A stretch of 64,000 nt of DNA. Source: Macropodus opercularis (taxonomy: Eukaryota > Chordata > Actinopteri > Anabantiformes > Osphronemidae). The stretch is from positions 15,182,501 through 15,246,500 of the forward strand of contig CM061102.1 in assembly GCA_030770545.1 (NCBI GenBank), in the 5' to 3' direction. Under the pieces are notes generated by a model. The model made no database searches and was not told where the DNA came from. It saw only the letters and a program-made list of their open reading frames with translations. Below are positions 55,035 through 64,000 of this stretch, in pieces (the stretch's first letter is position 1; every line of letters begins with the position of its first letter). A program made the translations under genes and the position numbers.

Positions 55035-58000
55035 ACAACTTTTGTACTTTGGATGTATTTTGATAATTTCTAACACAAAAACATTTCCACAAAAACTTCA
55101 ATGGCATTGCTTGCATTCAGATGCTGCAGCTAAAAGCATCACTGAGGCTGGAAACAGTGCGAAAACGCTTGGAATTGCCTGTTTTGTTAATTTCAGACCA
55201 AAAGAACACTACTCTTGTCAAAGTAATTTAAATGCATTTTAATGGTGTTTGCCTGCTTCAGGGATGTATTTGGATCATTTCTAACACAAAAACCTAACGG
55301 GCAATGCTTGCATTGAAATGCAGCAGCTTGAAGCATCACTGAGACTGGAAACAGTGCGAAAACGCTTGGAATCGCCTGTTCTGTTCATTTCAGATCAAAG
55401 AACACTACTTTTCTCAAAGTCCTTTAAATAAAATTTAAAGGTGTTTGCCTGCTTCAGGGATGTATTTGGATCATTTGTAAAACAAAAACTTAACGGACAT
55501 TGCTAGCATTCAAATGCAGCAGCTTAAAGCATCACTGAGGCTGGAAACAGTGTGAAAACGCTTTGAATCGCCTGTTGTGTTCATTTCAGACCAACGAACA
55601 CTAGTTTTGTCGAAGTCCTTTAAGTAAAATTTAAAGGTGTTTGCCTGCTTCAGGGATGTATTTGGATCATTTCTAACACAAAAAACTTCAATGGCATTGC
55701 TTCCATTCAAATGCAGCAGCTTAAAGCATCACTGAGGCTGGAAACAGTGCGAAAACGCTTGGAATCGCCTGTTCTGTTCATTTCAGACCAAAAGAAATAT
55801 ACAAATGTCAAAGTGATTTAAATGCATTTTAAAGATATTTGCCTGCTTCAGGGATGTATTTGGATTATTTTTAACACAAAAACTTCAATGGCATTGCTTG
55901 CATTTAGATGCAGCAGCTTAAAGCATCACTGAGGCTGGAAACAGTGCGAAAACGCTTGGAATCGCCTGTTCTGTTCATTTCAGACACAAAGAAGAATACT
56001 TTTGTCAAAGCCCTCTAAATAAATTTTAAAGGTTTTTGCCTGCTTCAGGGATGTATTTGGATCATTTCTAACACAAAAATTTCAATGGCATTGCTTGCAT
56101 TCAAATGCAGCAGCTTAAAGCATCACTGAGGCTGGAAACAGTGCGAAAACGCTTGGAATCGCCTATTGTGTTCATTTCAGACACAAAGAAATATACAAAT
56201 GTCAAATTGATTTACATGCATTTTAAAGGTGTTTGCCTGCTTCAGGGATGTATTTGGATCATTTCTAACACAAAAACTTCAATGGCATTGCTTGCATTTA
56301 GATGCAGCAGCTTAAAGCATCACTGAGGCTGGAAACAGTGCGAAAACGCTTGGAATCGCCTGTTGTGTTCATTTCAGACCAAAAGAAAACTACTTTTGTC
56401 AAAGCCCTCTAAATAAATTTTAAAGGTTTTTGCCTGCTTCAGGGATGTATTTGGATCATTTCTAAAACAGAAAACTTAAAAGCATTGGTTGCATTCAGAT
56501 GCAGCAGCTTAAAGCATCACTGAGGCTGGAGACAGTGCGAAAACGCTTGGAATCGCCTGTTGTGTTCATTTCAGACCAAAAGAAATATACAAATGTCAAA
56601 GTGATTTAAATGCATTTTAAAGGTGTTTGCCTGATTCAAGGTTGATTTGGATCATTTCTAACACAAAAACTTCAATTGCATTGCTTGTATTCAGATCCTG
56701 CAGCTTAAAGCATCACTGAGGCTGGAAACAGTGTGAAAACGCTTGGAATGGCCTGTTCTGTTCATTTCAGACCAAAAGAAAACTACTTTTGTAAAAGTGA
56801 TTTAAATGCATTTTAAAGGTGTTTGCCTGCTTCAGGGGCGTATTTGGATCATTTCTAACACAAAAACTTCAATGGCATTGCTTGTATTCAGATGCTGCAG
56901 CTTAAAGCATCACTGAGGCTGGAAACAGTGCGAAAACGCTTGGAATCGCCTGTTCTGTTCATTTCAGACCAAAGAACACTAGTTTTGTCAAAGTCATTTA
57001 AATAAATTTTAAAGGTGTTTGCCTGCTTCAGGGATGTATTTGGATCATTTCTAACACAAAAACTTCAGTGGCATTGCTTGTATTCAGATGCTGCAGCTTA
57101 AAGCATCACTGAGGCTGGAAACAGTGCGAAAACGCTTGGAATCGCCTGTTGTGTTCATTTCAGACCAAAAGAAAACTACTTTTGTCAAAGTGATTTAAAT
57201 GCATTTTAAAGGTGTTTGCCTGCTTCAGGGATGTATTTGGATCTTTTCTAACACAAAAACTTCAATGGCATTGCTTGCATTAAAATGCAGCAGCTTAAAG
57301 CATCACTGAGGCTGGAAACAGTGCGAAAACGCTTGGAATCGCCTGTTCTTTTCATTTCAGACACAAAGAAATATACAAATGTCAAAGTGATTTACATGCA
57401 TTTTAAAGGTGTTTGCCTGCTTCAGGGATGTATTTGAACCATTTCTAACACAAAAACGTAAATGGCATTGCTTGCATTCAGATGCTGCAGCTTAAAGCAT
57501 CACTGAGAATGAAAACAGTGCGAAAACGCTTGGAATCGCCTGTTCTGTTCATTTCAGACCAAAAGAAAACAACTTTTGTCAAAGTGATTTAAATGCATTT
57601 TAAAGGTGTTTGCCTGCTTCAGGGATGTATTTGGATCATTTCTAACACAAAAACTTCAATGGCATTGCTTGCATTTAGATGCAGCAGCTTAAAGCATCAC
57701 TGAGGCTAGAAACAGTGCGAAAACGCTTGGAATCGCCTGTTGTGTTCATTTCAGACCAAAAGAAATATACAAATGTCAAAGTAATTTAAATACATTTTAA
57801 AGGTGTTTGCCTGCTTCAGGGATGTATTTGAACCATTTCTAACACAAAAACTTAAATGGCATTGCTTGCATTCAGATGCTGCAGCTTAAAGCATCACTGA
57901 GGCTGGAAACAGTGCGAAATCGCCTGGAATCGCCTGTTGTGTTCATTTCAGCCCAAAGAACACTACTTTTGTCAAAGTCCTTTGAATGAATTTTAAGGGT

Positions 58001-60721
58001 GTTTGCCTGATTCAGGGATGTATTTGGATCAATTCTAACACAAAAACTTCAATGACATTGCTTGCATTCAGATGCTGCATCTTAAAGCATCACTTAGACT
58101 GGAAACAGTGCAAAAACGCTTGGAATCGCCTGTTGTGTTCATTTCAGACCAAAAGAAATATACAAATGTCAAAGTGATTTAAATGCATTTTAAAGGTGTT
58201 TGCCTGATTCAGGGATGTATTTGGATCAATTCTAACACAAAAACTTCAATGACATTGCTTGCATTCAGATGCTGCATCTTAAAGCATCACTTAGACTGGA
58301 AACAGTGCGAAAACGCTTGGAATCGCCTGTTCTTTTCATTTCAGACACAAAGAAATATACAAATGTCAAAGTGATTTACATGCATTTTAAAGGTGTTTGC
58401 CTGCTTCAGGGATGTATTTGAACCATTTCTAACACAAAAACGTAAATGGCATTGCTTGCATTCAGATGCTGCAGCTTAAAGCATCACTGAGAATGAAAAC
58501 AGTGCGAAAACGCTTGGAATCGCCTGTTCTGTTCATTTCAGACCAAAGAACACTAGTTTTGTCAAAGTCATTTAAATAAATTTTAAAGGTGTTTGCCTGC
58601 TTCAGGGATGTATTTGGATCATTTCTAACACAAAAACTTCAGTGGCATTGCTTGTATTCAGATGCTGCAGCTTAAAGCATCACTGAGGCTGGAAACAGTG
58701 CGAAAACGCTTGGAATCGCCTGTTGTGTTCATTTCAGACCAAAAGAAAACTACTTTTGTCAAAGTGATTTAAATGCATTTTAAAGGTGTTTGCCTGCTTC
58801 AGGGATGTATTTGGATCTTTTCTAACACAAAAACTTCAATGGCATTGCTTGCATTAAAATGCAGCAGCTTAAAGCATCACTGAGGCTGGAAACAGTGCGA
58901 AAACGCTTGGAATCGCCTGTTCTTTTCATTTCAGACACAAAGAAATATACAAATGTCAAAGTGATTTACATGCATTTTAAAGGTGTTTGCCTGCTTCAGG
59001 GATGTATTTGAACCATTTCTAACACAAAAACGTAAATGGCATTGCTTGCATTCAGATGCTGCAGCTTAAAGCATCACTGAGAATGAAAACAGTGCGAAAA
59101 CGCTTGGAATTGCCTGTTCTGTTCATTTCAGACCAAAAGAAAACAACTTTTGTCAAAGTGATTTAAATGCATTTTAAAGGTGTTTGCCTGCTTCAGGGAT
59201 GTATTTGGATCATTTCTAACACAAAAACTTCAATGGCATTGCTTGCATTTAGATGCAGCAGCTTAAAGCATCACTGAGGCTAGAAACAGTGCGAAAACGC
59301 TTGGAATCGCCTGTTGTGTTCATTTCAGACCAAAAGAAATATACAAATGTCAAAGTAATTTAAATACATTTTAAAGGTGTTTGCCTGCTTCAGGGATGTA
59401 TTTGAACCATTTCTAACACAAAAACTTAAATGGCATTGCTTGCATTCAGATGCTGCAGCTTAAAGCATCACTGAGGCTGGAAACAGTGCGAAATCGCCTG
59501 GAATCGCCTGTTGTGTTCATTTCAGCCCAAAGAACACTACTTTTGTCAAAGTCCTTTGAATGAATTTTAAGGGTGTTTGCCTGATTCAGGGATGTATTTG
59601 GATCAATTCTAACACAAAAACTTCAATGACATTGCTTGCATTCAGATGCTGCATCTTAAAGCATCACTTAGACTGGAAACAGTGCAAAAACGCTTGGAAT
59701 CGCCTGTTGTGTTCATTTCAGACCAAAAGAAATATACAAATGTCAAAGTGATTTAAATGCATTTTAAAGGTGTTTGCCTGCTTCAGGGATGTATTTGGAT
59801 CATTTCTAACACAAAAACTTCAATGGCATTGCTTGCATTTAGATGCAGCAGCTTAAACCATCACTGAGGCTGGAAACAGTGCGAAAACGCTTGGAATCGC
59901 CTGTTCTTTTCATTTCAGACACAAAGAAATATACAAATGTCAAAGTGATTTACATGCATTTTAAAGGTGTTTGCCTGCTTCAGGGATGTATTTGAACCAT
60001 TTCTAACACAAAAACGTAAATGGCATTGCTTGCATTCAGATGCTGCAGCTTAAAGCATCACTGAGAATGAAAACAGTGCGAAAACGCTTGGAATCGCCTG
60101 TTCTGTTCATTTCAGACCAAAAGAAAACAACTTTTGTCAAAGTGATTTAAATGCATTTTAAAGGTGTTTGCCTGCTTCAGGGATGTATTTGGATCATTTC
60201 TAACACAAAAACTTCAATGGCATTGCTTGCATTTAGATGCAGCAGCTTAAAGCATCACTGAGGCTAGAAACATTGCGAAAACGCTTGGAATCGCCTGTTG
60301 TGTTCATTTCAGACCAAAAGAAATATACAAATGTCAAAGTAATTTAAATACATTTTAAAGGTGTTTGCCTGCTTCAGGGATGTATTTGGATCAATTCTAA
60401 CACAAAAACTTCAATGACATTGCTTGCATTCAGATGCTGCATCTTAAAGCATCACTTAGGCTGGAAACAGTGCAAAAACGCTTGGAATCGCCTGTTGTGT
60501 TCATTTCAGACCAAAAGAAATATACAAATGTCAAAGTGATTTAAATGCATTTTAAAGGTGTTTGCCTGCTTCAGGGATGTATTTGGATCATTTCTAACAC
60601 AAAAACTTCAATGGCATTGCTTGCATTTAGATGCAGCAGCTTAAACCATCACTGAGGCTGGAAACAGTGCGAAAACGCTTGGAATCGCCTGTTCTGTTCA
60701 TTTCAGACCAAAAGAAAACAA

Positions 60722-60912
60722 GTGCCAGCTGTGCCACACTGCTGTGCCACACTGCCTCCTGCACATGTATACCTGCCACAGGACAAGCCTCCTCCCTACT
60801 CTCCTCCAAACGATAAGAAGACTCAGTAGACCTGCTTGACTTCACCAGCATTCCTATCTGTTCCTGTATCCTCTTCTACTGGATCACCTTGTTTCTTTTA
60901 GTGGACACAAGT
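60722..60912. repeat. 191-bp non-satellite insert, copy 2
   Basis: Same sequence, length and flanks as the copy at 54844, at an offset of 5878 bp, including the shortened following monomer. It was copied as part of a higher-order repeat and not inserted independently. Confidence 0.85.
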
Positions 60913-62270
60913 ACAACTTTTGTACTTTGGATGTATTTTGATAATTTCTAACACAAAAACATTTCCACAAAAACTTCAATGGCATTGCTTGCATTCAGAT
61001 GCTGCAGCTTAAAGCATCACTGAGGCTGGAAACAGTGCGAAAACGCTTGGAATTGCCTGTTTTGTTAATTTCAGACCAAAAGAACACTACTCTTGTCAAA
61101 GTAATTTAAATGCATTTTAATGGTGTTTGCCTGCTTCAGGGATGTATTTGGATCATTTCTAACACAAAAACCTAACGGGCAATGCTTGCATTGAAATGCA
61201 GCAGCTTGAAGCATCACTGAGACTGGAAACAGTGCGAAAACGCTTGGAATCGCCTGTTCTGTTCATTTCAGATCAAAGAACACTACTTTTCTCAAAGTCC
61301 TTTAAATAAAATTTAAAGGTGTTTGCCTGCTTCAGGGATGTATTTGGATCATTTGTAAAACAAAAACTTAACGGACATTGCTAGCATTCAAATGCAGCAG
61401 CTTAAAGCATCACTGAGGCTGGAAACAGTGTGAAAACGCTTTGAATCGCCTGTTGTGTTCATTTCAGACCAACGAACACTAGTTTTGTCGAAGTCCTTTA
61501 AGTAAAATTTAAAGGTGTTTGCCTGCTTCAGGGATGTATTTGGATCATTTCTAACACAAAAAACTTCAATGGCATTGCTTCCATTCAAATGCAGCAGCTT
61601 AAAGCATCACTGAGGCTGGAAACAGTGCGAAAACGCTTGGAATCGCCTGTTCTGTTCATTTCAGACCAAAAGAAATACACAAATGTCAAAGTGATTTAAA
61701 TGCATTTTAAAGATATTTGCCTGCTTCAGGGATGTATTTGGATTATTTTTAACACAAAAACTTCAATGGCATTGCTTGCATTTAGATGCAGCAGCTTAAA
61801 GCATCACTGAGGCTAGAAACATTGCGAAAACGCTTGGAATCGCCTGTTGTGTTCATTTCAGACCAAAAGAAATATACAAATGTCAAAGTAATTTAAATAC
61901 ATTTTAAAGGTGTTTGCCTGCTTCAGGGATGTATTTGGATCAATTCTAACACAAAAACTTCAATGACATTGCTTGCATTCAGATGCTGCATCTTAAAGCA
62001 TCACTTAGGCTGGAAACAGTGCAAAAACGCTTGGAATCGCCTGTTGTGTTCATTTCAGACCAAAAGAAATATACAAATGTCAAAGTGATTTAAATACATT
62101 TTAAAGGTGTTTGCCTGCTTCAGGGATGTATTTGGATCATTTCTAACACAAAAACTTCAATGGCATTGCTTGCATTTAGATGCAGCAGCTTAAACCATCA
62201 CTGAGGCTGGAAACAGTGCGAAAACGCTTGGAATCGCCTGTTCTGTTCATTTCAGACCAAAAGAAAACAA

Positions 62271-62461
62271 GTGCCAGCTGTGCCACACTGCTGTGCCACA
62301 CTGCCTCCTGCACATGTATACCTGCCACAGGACAAGCCTCCTCCCTACTCTCCTCCAAACGATAAGAAGACTCAGTAGACCTGCTTGACTTCACCAGCAT
62401 TCCTATCTGTTCCTGTATCCTCTTCTACTGGATCACCTTGTTTCTTTTAGTGGACACAAGT
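62271..62461. repeat. 191-bp non-satellite insert, copy 3
   Basis: Same sequence and flanks as copy 2, at an offset of 1549 bp. Confidence 0.85.
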
Positions 62462-64000
62462 ACAACTTTTGTACTTTGGATGTATTTTGATCATTTCTAA
62501 CACAAAAACATTTCCACAAAAACTTCAATGGCATTGCTTGCATTCAGATGCTGCAGCTTAAAGCATCACTGAGGCTGGAAACAGTGCGAAAACGCTTGGA
62601 ATTGCCTGTTTTGTTAATTTCAGACCAAAAGAACACTACTCTTGTCAAAGTAATTTAAATGCATTTTAATGGTGTTTGCCTGCTTCAGGGATGTATTTGG
62701 ATCATTTCTAACACAAAAACCTAACGGGCAATGCTTGCATTGAAATGCAGCAGCTTGAAGCATCACTGAGACTGGAAACAGTGCGAAAACGCTTGGAATC
62801 GCCTGTTCTGTTCATTTCAGATCAAAGAACACTACTTTTCTCAAAGTCCTTTAAATAAAATTTAAAGGTGTTTGCCTGCTTCAGGGATGTATTTGGATCA
62901 TTTGTAAAACAAAAACTTAACGGACATTGCTAGCATTCAAATGCAGCAGCTTAAAGCATCACTGAGGCTGGAAACAGTGTGAAAACGCTTTGAATCGCCT
63001 GTTGTGTTCATTTCAGACCAACGAACACTAGTTTTGTCGAAGTCCTTTAAGTAAAATTTAAAGGTGTTTGCCTGCTTCAGGGATGTATTTGGATCATTTC
63101 TAACACAAAAAACTTCAATGGCATTGCTTCCATTCAAATGCAGCAGCTTAAAGCATCACTGAGGCTGGAAACAGTGCGAAAACGCTTGGAATCGCCTGTT
63201 CTGTTCATTTCAGACCAAAAGAAATACACAAATGTCAAAGTGATTTAAATGCATTTTAAAGATATTTGCCTGCTTCAGGGATGTATTTGGATTATTTTTA
63301 ACACAAAAACTTCAATGGCATTGCTTGCATTTAGATGCAGCAGCTTAAAGCATCACTGAGGCTGGAAACAGTGCGAAAACGCTTGGAATCGCCTGTTCTG
63401 TTCATTTCAGACACAAAGAAGAATACTTTTGTCAAAGCCCTCTAAATAAATTTTAAAGGTTTTTGCCTGCTTCAGGGATGTATTTGGATCATTTCTAACA
63501 CAAAAATTTCAATGGCATTGCTTGCATTCAAATGCAGCAGCTTAAAGCATCACTGAGGCTGGAAACAGTGCGAAAACGCTTGGAATCGCCTATTGTGTTC
63601 ATTTCAGACACAAAGAAATATACAAATGTCAAATTGATTTAAATGCATTTTAAAGGTGTTTGCCTGCTTCAGGGATGTATTTGGATCATTTCTAACACAA
63701 AAACTTCAATGGCATTGCTTGCATTTAGATGCAGCAGCTTAAAGCATCACTGAGGCTGGAAACAGTGCGAAAACGCTTGGAATCGCCTGTTGTGTTCATT
63801 TCAGACCAAAAGAAAACTACTTTTGTCAAAGCCCTCTAAATAAATTTTAAAGGTTTTTGCCTGCTTCAGGGATGTATTTGGATCATTTCTAAAACAGAAA
63901 ACTTAAAAGCATTGGTTGCATTCAGATGCAGCAGCTTAAAGCATCACTGAGGCTGGAGACAGTGCGAAAACGCTTGGAATCGCCTGTTGTGTTCATTTCA

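Larger units (their letters stand above)
60241..63338 (+). repeat. 1549-bp higher-order repeat, two tandem copies
   Basis: Units at about 60241-61789 and 61790-63338 match at a constant 1549-bp offset, each with one 191-bp insert and the degraded block containing CCTAACGGGCAATGC. I see a few differences, for example TTTTGATAATTTC versus TTTTGATCATTTC after the insert. A third related unit starts at about 54363. Confidence 0.85.
51207..64000 (+). repeat. Satellite array, segment 7 (~62 monomers, runs off the window)
   Basis: Same monomer and orientation, with no LINE copy. It holds three copies of a 191-bp insert and nested higher-order repeats: 54363 onward recurs 5878 bp later, and 60241-61789 is duplicated at 61790-63338. 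After 63338 the sequence follows that found after 55911. A variant pair with TTTGAATGAATTTTAAGGG recurs at 57986 and 59560, 1574 bp apart (eight monomers). The array does not end inside the window. Confidence 0.95.

Noticed and set aside
8773..63137. Many open frames of 60-74 codons on both strands within the satellite (for example beginning MQQLKASLRLETV or MNASNAIEVF)
   Set aside because: They are the same monomer translated over and over; frames start and stop with the 197-bp period and show no codon constraint or known domain.
5478..64000. CRISPR array interpretation of the regular repeats
   Set aside because: The repeat is a continuous 197-bp head-to-tail satellite without distinct spacers, in a eukaryotic context.

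Overview
The window looks like vertebrate, probably teleost fish, heterochromatin. There are no bacterial-style operons. It holds a Tx1/L1-like non-LTR retrotransposon with a CCHC-type ORF1 and an APE-type endonuclease, retroviral pol remnants, a Tc1/mariner-like miniature element, (CA)n microsatellites, and about 39 kb of one tandem satellite. The species cannot be named from the sequence alone, and I see no host protein-coding gene.

Layout. 1-5477 is unique or old-repeat DNA: an imperfect inverted duplication (about 766-1425), decayed minus-strand retroviral pol pieces (about 1695-2600 and 4097-4515), a (CA)n tract, a Tc1-type MITE (3723-3897) and a possible solo LTR (4667-5154). At about 5478 a satellite array begins and runs, always in the same orientation, past the right edge at 64000. 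Its monomer is about 197 bp, and I estimate roughly 195 monomers.

The array contains six copies (A-F) of the same 2.2-kb piece of a LINE, starting at 6242, 12063, 25378, 33744, 39241 and 48992. All six have the same left junction and the same right junction with the satellite, so they were copied as part of higher-order repeat (HOR) units and not by six insertions. The piece keeps the 5' UTR, ORF1 and the endonuclease part of ORF2, then stops before the reverse transcriptase, the reverse of usual LINE 5' truncation. The satellite supplies the stop codon of the truncated ORF2. A shared frameshift in ORF1 suggests the founder was already defective.

Copy B is split by a 6.5-kb LTR element (12994-19503, minus strand). 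It has 1.56-kb LTRs that differ, by my reading, at one base and one GA unit, a 4-bp target duplication, a PBS-like site, a polypurine tract and an intact 587-codon Gag, but no recognisable pol or env. Copy D carries a 323-bp net deletion with a small inverted templated insert. The right third (51207-64000) has no LINE copy but contains three copies of a 191-bp foreign insert that mark HOR units of 5878 and 1549 bp.

The elements act together as a composite satellite: unequal exchange spreads monomers, the LINE fragment and the 191-bp insert as units, while a much younger LTR element landed in one unit.
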